Assembly: GCA_965603295.1 (NCBI GenBank)
Contig: CBFDCL010000017.1
Location: forward strand, 1 to 32,876
Length of the DNA: 32,876 nt
Direction: 5' to 3'
Source of the DNA: JAFGWO01 sp965603295
GTDB lineage: Bacteria; BMS3Abin14
The notes beneath the pieces are model-generated. The model saw nothing but the letters and a program-made list of their open reading frames with translations. It had not been told where the DNA came from and did no database searches. The position numbers and the translations under genes are program-made. Shown in pieces: positions 1 to 9,263 of this stretch. Numbering within the stretch: the stretch's first letter is position 1; the number at the start of each line of letters is the position of its first letter.

Positions 1-12
1 TACGGAAGTTCC

Positions 13-29
13 TGTTCTTTGAAAATTGA
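13..29 (+). promoter_or_regulatory. boxA-like antitermination element before 23S
   Basis: The sequence TGTTCTTTGAAAATTGA resembles the bacterial rRNA boxA consensus (TGYTCTTTRA), which binds NusB/NusE to make rRNA transcription termination-resistant. Almost the same 14 bases recur directly before the 5S gene (3515-3529). The duplication is seen in the sequence; the role is inferred from known rRNA operons. Confidence 0.6.
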
Positions 30-51
30 AGATGAAGAGAGGGTAGTCATC
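29..51 (+). other. Outer 23S processing stem, 5' arm (pairs with 3329-3350)
   Basis: Bases 29-51 are complementary to 3329-3350 apart from one bulged base and one mismatch. The two arms bracket the 23S gene and both flanking inner arms. This is the expected geometry of a long-range precursor stem cut by RNase III. The complementarity is read directly; the enzyme is inferred. Confidence 0.65.
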
Positions 52-62
52 ACAAGCCACAA

Positions 63-221
63 GTTGATGGCTTTGTAAAAAGTCATCAACGCGCCCCGCG
101 TGGGGCGCCAAATCAACGACGCGTTATGGTCGTTGATTTGTGAGGGAAGCGAAAACTGCGTTTTTCGCTTCCCGTGGAGCAAAAAGTCCCGGGTGGACTT
201 TTTGCGAACCTTTTGAAGGTT
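63..221 (+). repeat. Array of six tandem hairpins in the spacer
   Basis: Six inverted repeats lie almost end to end: 63-90 (GTTGATG/CATCAAC), 91-108 (GCGCCCC/GGGGCGC), 110-139 (AAATCAACGAC/GTCGTTGATTT), 144-173 (GGGAAGCG/CGCTTCCC with extra pairs inside), 179-205 (GCAAAAAGTCC/GGACTTTTTGC) and 207-221 (AACCTT/AAGGTT). Most stems are perfect. Their density exceeds what rRNA processing needs and suggests stacked mobile or REP-like palindromic units. A comparable array occupies the 23S-5S spacer. Confidence 0.75.
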
Positions 222-233
222 TGACCGACGACC

Positions 234-251
234 GAACCTGTCAAAGGTAAG
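234..251 (+). other. Inner 23S processing stem, 5' arm (pairs with 3296-3313)
   Basis: GAACCTGTCAAAGGTAAG is the perfect reverse complement of bases 3296-3313. The 18-bp stem sits just outside the mature 23S ends and continues towards the GGTCAAGC/GCTTGACC ends of the rRNA. It is the probable RNase III precursor stem. Confidence 0.85.
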
Positions 252-259
252 TCGAAGGT

Positions 260-3288
<3,029 letters not shown>

Positions 3289-3295
3289 TTTTCCA

Positions 3296-3313
3296 CTTAC
3301 CTTTGACAGGTTC
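3296..3313 (+). other. Inner 23S processing stem, 3' arm
   Basis: CTTACCTTTGACAGGTTC pairs perfectly with 234-251 upstream of 23S. See the 5' arm entry. Confidence 0.85.
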
Positions 3314-3314
3314 T

Positions 3315-3480
3315 GTCATCCTGGTGGCGATGACTAGCCCTCTTCATCTTTTTTGATAGTGTCGCCAAAAGTCTAGCCGAGACTTCTGGCTCCTCGGAAA
3401 GGGAAAAGCGTGGTTTCCCCTTTCCTCACGGATCGATGATATTGAGGACGATCATCGATCCGGGCGCCTTTCACAGGCGC
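3315..3480 (+). repeat. 23S-5S spacer with tandem hairpins and outer stem 3' arm
   Basis: Local inverted repeats follow each other: 3315-3334 (GTCATC/GATGAC), 3365-3389 (AAGTCT/AGACTT extended by CCA/TGG), 3396-3425 (GGAAAGGG/CCCTTTCC), 3430-3461 (GGATCGATGAT/ATCATCGATCC, 11 bp perfect) and 3464-3480 (GCGCCT/AGGCGC). Bases 3329-3350 are also the 3' arm of the outer long-range stem with 29-51, so the first hairpin and the outer stem are mutually exclusive folds. No tRNA lies in this spacer. Confidence 0.7.
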
Positions 3481-3513
3481 GGCACGGAAATCGAAAAGTG
3501 TTATTTTCGTTTT

Positions 3514-3529
3514 CCTCTTTGAAAATTGA
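3514..3529 (+). promoter_or_regulatory. boxA-like element before 5S
   Basis: CCTCTTTGAAAATTGA repeats the boxA-like sequence at 13-29 immediately before 5S rRNA. It could be a second antitermination site or a remnant of spacer duplication. Confidence 0.5.
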
Positions 3530-3532
3530 GTT

Positions 3533-3649
<117 letters not shown>

Positions 3650-3656
3650 TTTATTC

Positions 3657-3693
3657 GAAGGCCCCGTGAGTTTTCTCACGGGGCCTTCTCTTG
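3657..3693 (+). terminator. Rho-independent terminator of the rRNA operon
   Basis: A perfect 14-bp stem (GAAGGCCCCGTGAG with CTCACGGGGCCTTC) closes on a TTTT loop and is followed by a short T-rich tail (TCTTG). It lies 7 nt after 5S. Confidence 0.92.
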
Positions 3694-4031
3694 TCCAAAG
3701 ACCAAAGTCCAAAGCCCAAAGAAAAATATACTGTCATTCCGGACGCGGCCTGGCGAAGACCCGGAATCCAGGGAAAGAACAGGTCCTGTAGAAGCGATAT
3801 TTTTCAACACAGGGGACACGGAGAAAACCGGAATTCAAGGGCAGAAACACAGTTCTTGTAAAAGCGGCCAAAGCATTTAACGCAGAGGATGCAGGTCAGC
3901 CACTCCCAGGCTCAATCGCAGGGTTACGCAGAGAAAGGCTGAAATCTGGGTAAGTCACCCAAAAAGTTAGAAGGTGGGACCCGACCCCACGCTTTTCCAA
4001 AGGGAGAGCAGGGGGGCGAAGCTCTGCTGCT
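3694..4031. other. Spacer: CCAAAGN heptads and dispersed-repeat remnants
   Basis: No convincing gene. Four CCAAAG heptamers (TCCAAAG, ACCAAAG, TCCAAAG, CCCAAAG) run from 3694 to 3721. Bases 3732-3772 contain an ATTCCGG...CCGGAAT inverted pair in a CATTCCGG...GGAATCCAG context, a type of dispersed repeat I recall from many environmental genomes. Bases 3807-3897 (ACACAGGGGACACGGAGAAAACC and TTTAACGCAGAGGATGCAGG, each read as a block) resemble inverted copies of blocks at 4405-4500. An AGAGCAG/CTGCTCT hairpin at 4005-4033 abuts the stop of the minus-strand gene and may serve as its terminator. Confidence 0.6.
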
Positions 4032-4298
4032 CTAGGGTTCCGCTTCCCCAACGTAGGAAAAAACATGAGATGTCGCGTTCTTCGCCCAATCACCTTCACC
4101 CGACACTTCTGATAGCCAACCGGCCAACTTCGTTGGCGTCGTGAAGTCGCCAAGCCGGCCGAGAGCATAGGCTGCGTACCATCCCGACCACTGCTCGTCT
4201 CGCGCACCACTCAGGAAGTTCGACTCGTAGTCATGATGAGCGCTAGCCGCCGCCGACAATGCTTCCATCAAGTATTGTTCTGTGGGAACCGTACCCAT
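4032..4298 (-). CDS. Small protein of unknown function (88 aa)
   Basis: I do not recognise the function. The start is set by a perfect Shine-Dalgarno, AAAGGAGG, 7 nt before ATG at 4298; a longer reading frame to 4346 would run through that site. The product is soluble, acidic and rich in Trp and Tyr. Its core, DEQWSGWYAAYALGRLGD near residues 34-51, gives the impression of a conserved helical family, and I have a vague memory of similar small proteins in other bacteria. It has no signal peptide, membrane segment or catalytic motif. It stands alone between the rRNA operon and the aldehyde dehydrogenase gene, bracketed by repeat blocks in opposite orientation, which would fit an acquired gene. 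Confidence 0.75.
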   Translation of the reverse strand: MGTVPTEQYLMEALSAAASAHHDYESNFLSGARDEQWSGWYAAYALGRLGDFTTPTKLAGWLSEVSGEGDWAKNATSHVFSYVGEAEP

Positions 4299-4557
4299 GC
4301 TGGAACCTCCTTTGGCTGTCTTGGCGATCGAGAACAACTGTTTCACCTGCGGTCGGACCTCAGATTCTCAGGTTTTCTCGAATCAAAATCCTAAATCCAA
4401 AGTTTTCTCTGTGTCTCTGTGTGAGCCCGCCTTTAAAGCACCTAACGGAATCGCTGATTAACCCTGATTCAGGGATTTCCTCTGCGTCCTCTGCGGTAAA
4501 TCAGCTTTTGATCTTGTTTTCTCCTGGATTCTGGATTCTGCCTCCTGGATTCTGCCT
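4299..4557. repeat. Repeat-filled spacer (TCTCTGTG octads, CTGGATT heptads)
   Basis: TCTCTGTG occurs twice in tandem at 4406-4421. CCTCTGCGT and CCTCTGCGG follow each other near 4480. Five heptamers run from 4524 to 4558 (CTGGATT, CTGGATT, CTGCCTC, CTGGATT, CTGCCTC), the last reaching the stop codon of the minus-strand aldehyde dehydrogenase. The first two blocks are inverted relatives of sequence at 3807-3897 on the other side of the 88-aa gene. Confidence 0.7.
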
Positions 4558-5988
4558 CTATTGTGGCTCTCGGATGATCAAGAGCCTGGGTTCCATCATG
4601 TCGTGCATCGCCCACCGAATCCCTTCCCGTCCCGTTCCGCTCTCCTTCACTCCGCCATAAGGCATGTGGTCCACCCGCCACGAGGGGATCTCGCCGATGA
4701 GGATACCGCCGACCTCAAGGGTGTCCCAGGCTTTCTTGGCCTTGTACAGATCCCGGGTAAAAATCCCGGCCTGGAGGCCAAAGACGCTGTCGTTGACCAT
4801 ATCCAGAGCTTCGTCGAAAGTACTGAACCTGGAAAGCACCGCAAGGGGGCCGAAGGCCTCCAAAGCGCACACCTTCTGGTCAGTGGGAACGTTCTCCATA
4901 AGTGTCGCTTCCAGCATGGCTCCGTTGCGCTTACCGCCGCACAGGACCTTCCCTCCAGCTTTCCGGGCTTCCATTATCCAGCTCTCGAGTCTCTGCGCTT
5001 CACCCTCCGAGATCATGGGCCCGATGAATGTCTTTTCCTTTTTCGGATCGCCCATGGGCAGGGCGCGGGTTCTTTTTACCAGCATGCGCTTGAATTTATC
5101 GTACACGGCATCGTGGATCATGATGCGCTGGACGCCGATGCAGCTTTGTCCGGATTGGTAGAAGGCACCAATGATGATTCGGTCAACGGCATCTTCCAGG
5201 TCTGCGTCCCCATCCACGACCACAGCGGCGTTGCCCCCAAGTTCAAGGACGACTTTTTTCTTCCCGGCCCTGGCTTTAAGGTCCCATCCCACTGCAGGGG
5301 AGCCGGTAAACGATAGCAGTTTAAAGCGTTCGTCGGTGGTAAACAGCTCGGCGCCGTCCCTGGTGCACGGCAGGACCGAAAAGGCCCCCTTGGGAAGATC
5401 GGTCTGGGCCAGGATCTCGCCGATGATGAGCGCGCCTATTGGAGTGCGGCTGGCCGGCTTGAGGACAAAGGGGCATCCCACGGCAAGGGCTGGAGCCACC
5501 TTGTGGGCGACAAGGTTAAGGGGGAAGTTAAAGGGAGTTATGAAGGAACAGGCACCCACGGGGAACATGCGGGTGAAACCGGTATATCCTTTGGCCCTGG
5601 GAGAGATCTCCAGATTCATGACCTCGCCGTGGATGCGCACTGACTCTTCTGCCGCGATGCGGAAGGTGTCGATGAGTCGGGTGACCTCCCCCCTGCTGTC
5701 GCGGATCGGTTTACCCGCCTCGACGCACAGGGCCATGGCTAGTTCGTCGAACCGCTTCGTGAACTGGTCTACACAATGGTACAGGACCTTTTGTCGCTCA
5801 TAGGGAGGCACCTCCCGCATGTCCTTCTCGGCTCGTGAGGCCGCTCCTATGGCGTTTTTAATGGCCCCGGCATCCGCCATAGCCACTCTCGTCACGACCT
5901 TCCCTGTGAACTTGTCGGTGACCTCCAGGCTCCGGTTGGGCCTTTCGGCCTTGTTAGCCAGGTAGTAAGGGTAGGTTTTCTTCAGCAT
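4558..5988 (-). CDS. NAD(P)-dependent aldehyde dehydrogenase
   Basis: This enzyme oxidises an aldehyde to the acid with NAD(P)+. The 476-aa protein has the full ALDH fold: the PFNFP motif with Asn154, KPAS at 177-180, FTGS near 227-230, the general base Glu249 in LELGGN, the nucleophile Cys283 in GQSCIG, and EAFGP. It is most like the lactaldehyde/phosphonoacetaldehyde/non-phosphorylating glyceraldehyde-phosphate branch (recall, not a search). The ATG at 5988 is preceded by a weak AAGGAT. It lies downstream of, and on the same strand as, a ThDP enzyme 153 bp away. A 2-oxoacid could be decarboxylated to an aldehyde by that enzyme and oxidised by this one, but the substrate is unknown. The stop codon touches a CTGGATT-family repeat. 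Confidence 0.93.
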   Translation of the reverse strand: MLKKTYPYYLANKAERPNRSLEVTDKFTGKVVTRVAMADAGAIKNAIGAASRAEKDMREVPPYERQKVLYHCVDQFTKRFDELAMALCVEAGKPIRDSRGEVTRLIDTFRIAAEESVRIHGEVMNLEISPRAKGYTGFTRMFPVGACSFITPFNFPLNLVAHKVAPALAVGCPFVLKPASRTPIGALIIGEILAQTDLPKGAFSVLPCTRDGAELFTTDERFKLLSFTGSPAVGWDLKARAGKKKVVLELGGNAAVVVDGDADLEDAVDRIIIGAFYQSGQSCIGVQRIMIHDAVYDKFKRMLVKRTRALPMGDPKKEKTFIGPMISEGEAQRLESWIMEARKAGGKVLCGGKRNGAMLEATLMENVPTDQKVCALEAFGPLAVLSRFSTFDEALDMVNDSVFGLQAGIFTRDLYKAKKAWDTLEVGGILIGEIPSWRVDHMPYGGVKESGTGREGIRWAMHDMMEPRLLIIREPQ

Positions 5989-6014
5989 GGCTTAATCCTT
6001 TCAAGTCAAGTTCA

Positions 6015-6074
6015 ATTCAAGATTCAAAATTCAAGATTCAAGATAAGACCAGTGCACCTGTGCACCAGTGCACT
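6015..6074. repeat. ATTCAAR heptads and GTGCAC octads
   Basis: Four heptamers (ATTCAAG, ATTCAAA, ATTCAAG, ATTCAAG) occupy 6015-6042. Three octamers (AGTGCACC, TGTGCACC, AGTGCACT) occupy 6051-6074, each containing the palindrome GTGCAC. The octamer family recurs at 10458-10489 and 26166-26197. Confidence 0.85.
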
Positions 6075-6102
6075 AATACTTGTTTTTCTCCTGTGTTCCC
6101 TG

Positions 6103-6121
6103 CCCTGAGCTTGTCGAAGGG
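6103..6121. repeat. Dispersed-type motif CCCTGAGCTTGTCGAAGGG
   Basis: This 19-mer has CCCT/AGGG ends. I recall it as a very common intergenic motif in unrelated environmental bacteria (often seen as CCTTCGACAAGCTCAGGG). Only one copy is present here, so the call rests on memory and not on repetition in the window. Confidence 0.4.
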
Positions 6122-6141
6122 TGCGTCCCGCGTTCTGTATT

Positions 6142-7782
6142 CTAAATGATCTTCTCGCTCAGGTCCTTGATCTCCTCCGACAGGACCCGTTTATTCCCGG
6201 AGTAGTCAATGGGTACCTCGATCACGTGAACTCCGGCTCCCTCCATACATCCCTTTAAGGTGGAAGTAAGCTCCTCTGCGCTACCGACCCGCTCTCCCAC
6301 AGCACCGTAGCTTTCAGTATATTTAACGAAGTCGGGGTTGCCGATATCCAGGCCGAAATCCTCGAACCCCATCTGGGCCTGTTTCCACTTTATCATGCCG
6401 TAGCCGTTGTCCCGGATGATGAGAACGACCACATGAAGGCCAAGGCGTACCGCCGTTTCGATCTCCTGGGAGTTCATCATGAACCCTCCGTCGCCGCAGA
6501 TGGCCATGACAGGTCTGTCCGGGTGAACGAGCTTCGCGGCAATGGCGGAAGGCAGACCGGCTCCCATGGTGGCAAGCGCGTTGTCGAGCAGAACTGTGTT
6601 GGTCATGTGAGCCTTGTAGTTTCGTGCGAACCAGATCTTGTACATGCCGTTGTCTAAAGCGATAATCCCGTTAGAGGGCATAAGTTTCCGGATCTCCGAC
6701 ACGAGCCGCTGGGGCAGGATAGGAAAGGAATCGTCATCCACGTCACGGTTGATGTGTTCCTCTATAGCTGTTTTTATTTCGCTGAAAGTTTCGAAATCCC
6801 ACGAGCATGCGTCGTCCAGACCTTCCGTGATCCTCTCCACGCTGTCGGCAATGTCACCGATGACCTCCAGTTGCGGAAAGTACACCGGGTCTACCTGGGC
6901 GGTGTTGAAGTTGACGTGGATGAGGGTCTTTTCGGCGCTCATGAAAAAGGGCGGTTTCTCCACCACGTCGTGGCCGACGTTGATGATGAGATCGGCCCTG
7001 GCGATGGCCCGGTGCAGGAAATCGTGGTCGGAAAGGGTCGCGTTGCCCAGGAAAAGAGGGTTCCTCTCGTCCACGACACCTTTGCCCATCTGGGTGGTGA
7101 AAAACGGGATGTTGGACTTTTCGACGAACCTCTTGAGATTCCGGCAGGTTATCTTCCTGTTGGCCCCCGCCCCGATGAGCAGGAGTGGGTGCTGTGCCCA
7201 CGTGATGAGATCCACGGCCCTGCTGATGGATTTTTCTTCTGCGATGGCTCTGCGAACGTAGCTCCGCTCGATAACGGCAGCGTCAGTCTCCTCCCTGGCG
7301 ATATCCTCAGGAAGTTCGAGGTGGGCTGCGCCGGGGCGCTCCTCGCGGGCGAGCCTGAACGCTTCACGCACTAAGGAGGGAATAGCTCCTCCACTCTTGA
7401 CCTGGCGGGTGTACTTGGTGATGGGCTGCATCATGTTCACCACGTCCAGGATCTGGAACTGTCCCTGCTTGCTGCTCTTGATTGGTTTTTGTCCCGTGAT
7501 CATAAACATGGGCATGGCGCCCAACTGGGCATAGGCGGCTGCAGTGACAAGGTTTGTCGCCCCGGGACCGAGGGTGCCCATGCACACGCCCACGTTACCG
7601 GTAAGGCGCCCGTACGTCGCCGCCATGAAACCTGCGGCCTGTTCGTGGCGAGTGAGGATAAGGTGAATAGAGGAGCTTTTCAGGGAATTGAGGAGGTCAA
7701 GATTTTCCTCGCCCGGTATGCCGAAGATGTATTCGACCCCTTCAGCCTCCAGACATTTAACGAAAAGATCAGATGCTTTCAT
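6142..7782 (-). CDS. Thiamine-diphosphate enzyme, acetolactate synthase large-subunit family
   Basis: A 546-aa ThDP-dependent carboligase/decarboxylase. The N-terminal Pyr domain has the catalytic Glu47 in RHEQAAGFMAA; the central domain follows at about 190-340; the PP domain carries the ThDP/Mg motif GDGG at 430-433 with Asn459 in RDNGYGM. The stretch LGPGATNL and the MMQPITKY segment are typical of AlsS/IlvB-like proteins. Catabolic acetolactate synthases condense two pyruvates. The pairing with an aldehyde dehydrogenase, and the absence of a regulatory small subunit or acetolactate decarboxylase nearby, leaves a 2-oxoacid decarboxylase role open. The ATG at 7782 is chosen because GGAGG lies 7 nt upstream; a longer frame to 7827 lacks such a site and adds an unlikely Cys/Ser-rich leader. 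Confidence 0.9.
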   Translation of the reverse strand: MKASDLFVKCLEAEGVEYIFGIPGEENLDLLNSLKSSSIHLILTRHEQAAGFMAATYGRLTGNVGVCMGTLGPGATNLVTAAAYAQLGAMPMFMITGQKPIKSSKQGQFQILDVVNMMQPITKYTRQVKSGGAIPSLVREAFRLAREERPGAAHLELPEDIAREETDAAVIERSYVRRAIAEEKSISRAVDLITWAQHPLLLIGAGANRKITCRNLKRFVEKSNIPFFTTQMGKGVVDERNPLFLGNATLSDHDFLHRAIARADLIINVGHDVVEKPPFFMSAEKTLIHVNFNTAQVDPVYFPQLEVIGDIADSVERITEGLDDACSWDFETFSEIKTAIEEHINRDVDDDSFPILPQRLVSEIRKLMPSNGIIALDNGMYKIWFARNYKAHMTNTVLLDNALATMGAGLPSAIAAKLVHPDRPVMAICGDGGFMMNSQEIETAVRLGLHVVVLIIRDNGYGMIKWKQAQMGFEDFGLDIGNPDFVKYTESYGAVGERVGSAEELTSTLKGCMEGAGVHVIEVPIDYSGNKRVLSEEIKDLSEKII

Positions 7783-8319
7783 ATCCGGGCCTCCGCTGTC
7801 AGAAGAACAACTAGAGACAGCATACAATAAAGGTTACCGGCGTGCATAACAAATGGATAACAAGGAAGTATTCTCGACATTACGACTGAGCGACGGAGCG
7901 ACTGGGCGAAACTTCCCAATCGCTATCCGCCGTTTCATTGCCTTATGTTCAGGTCGCTGAGTCGTCCCGTCGTTTCTTCGCCCCATCGGCCCGTCGGCAT
8001 TTCCCCCCTTGCCACCGCTCCTTTCGCTCTGCTATTTATTCAGCTCTGAGCTTAAGAATTTCCTTGACACCAGACCCCAAGCCATGGTGTCAGAGCACTT
8101 TTTCTTTCTCAATCCTCAATCCCCAATTGATTCACTTTAACCACAAACTTCGAACGTCAAACCTGGAAAATCCGAAATCCGTGGACGGGTTTCATTTTCT
8201 TTTGGTGTATTTCGAATTTTTCATCTTCCTTTCATTTGCGTCCGGTACTGTTTCCGCAACAGTAAGATGGATATTGAGGTGGAAATGAGACCCGGCAAGT
8301 GTTTGAAAGGAGGTTAAAG
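7783..8319. other. Divergent spacer with octad and heptad repeats
   Basis: No credible gene; a plus-strand frame at 7938-8288 is translated repeat sequence of low complexity. Three octamers (GACTGAGC, GACGGAGC, GACTGGGC) lie at 7884-7907. An inverted relative set (GTCGCTGA, GTCGTCCC, GTCGTTTC, TTCGCCCC, ATCGGCCC, GTCGGCAT) fills 7953-8000. CTCAATC, CTCAATC, CCCAATT occupy 8108-8128. GACACCA/TGGTGTC forms a possible hairpin at 8066-8091. Confidence 0.65.
7824..7852 (-). promoter_or_regulatory. Candidate sigma-70 promoter for the ThDP enzyme gene
   Basis: On the minus strand TTGTTA and TATTGT are separated by 17 nt and lie 42-70 nt upstream of the start codon. Spacing is ideal; each hexamer is an imperfect match. 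Confidence 0.35.
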
Positions 8320-9051
8320 ATGAAAGAAAAGATCTTGAAAACCAATCTTTTGGTCCTTGTGATTGCTCTTATCGCAGGGGTGGGAGTTCAGGTTGCCGTG
8401 GCGGAGGAGGGAAAGGTCTATACCATGCCTTTTGACGCCGCCAACTTCGCCGAACCGGCTGTGAACCCCTATTTCCCCCTAAAACCAGGGATGACCTGGA
8501 TTTACAGGGAACTGGACGAAGATGGTGAGGAAGAGGCCCGGGTGATCTTCGAGGTCACGAAGGCTACAAAAACCATCCTTGGGGTTGAGTGCATGATCAT
8601 CCGCGATCAGGTGCTTGAGAAGAAAAGGCTGGTGGAGGACACTTTCGACTATTTTGCCGCCGACAAATACGGGAACGTCTGGTACTTCGGTGAGGATTCA
8701 AGGGACTTCGAGAAGGGGAACATTGTCAGTGTCGAGGGATCCTGGCTCGCCGGGGCCGAAGGGGCAATGCCCGGTCTGTTCCACCCGGCCAAAGCGGAAG
8801 TGGGAATGCTCCTCCAGCAGGAGGTCAGCCCCGGGCAGGCGGAGGACATGGCCCAGATCGTCGATCTGAACACGACTGTCAGGGTCAAGGCCGGGAAATT
8901 TGAAAACTGCCTGAAGGTCAGGGAATGGAACCCCCTTGATCCTGATGGAACCATAGAATTCAAGTATCTGGCCCCTGGTGTCGGAGTTGTTCTCGAGGAG
9001 GAGATGGGAACAGATCCCGCCAGGGTGGAGCTCTTCAAGTTCAAAAAGTAG
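8320..9051 (+). CDS. Secreted protein of unknown function
   Basis: The 243-aa product has an N-terminal signal peptide (hydrophobic core about 9-26, probable cleavage after AVA at residue 28). It therefore acts outside the cytoplasm. The mature part is acidic and reads as mostly beta strands: PGMTWIYRE near residue 58, GNVWYFGED near 124, a Gly-rich EGSW segment, and LAPGVGVVLEEE near the end. I recall uncharacterised homologues with this WIYR/VWYFGED pattern in Deltaproteobacteria, without a known role. ATG at 8320 is preceded by a strong AAAGGAGG, 5 nt away, which decides against the upstream in-frame start at 8299. A hairpin terminator follows. Confidence 0.85.
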   Translation: MKEKILKTNLLVLVIALIAGVGVQVAVAEEGKVYTMPFDAANFAEPAVNPYFPLKPGMTWIYRELDEDGEEEARVIFEVTKATKTILGVECMIIRDQVLEKKRLVEDTFDYFAADKYGNVWYFGEDSRDFEKGNIVSVEGSWLAGAEGAMPGLFHPAKAEVGMLLQQEVSPGQAEDMAQIVDLNTTVRVKAGKFENCLKVREWNPLDPDGTIEFKYLAPGVGVVLEEEMGTDPARVELFKFKK

Positions 9052-9060
9052 GACATGGAT

Positions 9061-9093
9061 CCCTTACCGGCGGCCAGAATCCGCCGGTAAGGG
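9061..9093 (+). terminator. Hairpin terminator after the secreted-protein gene
   Basis: CCCTTACCGGCGG pairs perfectly with CCGCCGGTAAGGG (13 bp, 7-nt loop), starting 9 nt after the stop codon. The following tract is only weakly T-rich, so termination efficiency is uncertain. Confidence 0.7.
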
Positions 9094-9105
9094 TACGATT
9101 TCAAA

Positions 9106-9161
9106 TTTCAAACTCTCAAACTTTCAAACTCTCAAACTCTCAAACTTTCAAACTCTCAAAC
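9106..9161. repeat. Seven TTTCAAAC/TCTCAAAC octads
   Basis: The units in order are TTTCAAAC, TCTCAAAC, TTTCAAAC, TCTCAAAC, TCTCAAAC, TTTCAAAC, TCTCAAAC. They are the reverse complement of the GTTTGARA array of seven units at 25982-26037. CTCAATC/CTCAATT units continue near 9172-9185. Confidence 0.95.
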
Positions 9162-9229
9162 TTTTCATTTTTCTCAATCCTCAATTGATACCCCCCCTTC
9201 GTTCCCCTCGGCTTCAGCCAGTTTTTACT

Positions 9230-9257
9230 AGACACCAGACTCTAGATACTAGAGACT
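9230..9257. repeat. Four AGAnnCT heptads abutting a start codon
   Basis: AGACACC, AGACTCT, AGATACT, AGAGACT run to within 6 nt of the ATG at 9264. They leave no room for a Shine-Dalgarno. Confidence 0.75.
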
Positions 9258-9263
9258 TACTCG

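Larger units (their letters stand above)
1..259 (+). other. 3' part of the spacer upstream of 23S rRNA
   Basis: This stretch precedes the 23S rRNA and should be the end of the 16S-23S internal transcribed spacer; 16S lies outside the window. No tRNA-like cloverleaf is visible here. It contains a boxA-like element, the 5' arms of two long-range stems that pair with sequence beyond the 23S 3' end, and six consecutive local hairpins between 63 and 221. Confidence 0.8.

Noticed and set aside
1..259. tRNA gene in the rRNA spacer
   Set aside because: No cloverleaf, TTCGANTC-type T arm or CCA-ready acceptor is visible; hairpins fill the space.
7938..8288. 116-aa plus-strand frame
   Set aside because: Its sequence is translated octad/heptad repeats and pyrimidine-rich tracts, with no Shine-Dalgarno or recognisable domain.
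9106..9161. Possible CRISPR array
   Set aside because: The repeats are 8 nt with no spacers, and no cas genes are present; the same holds for the other arrays.
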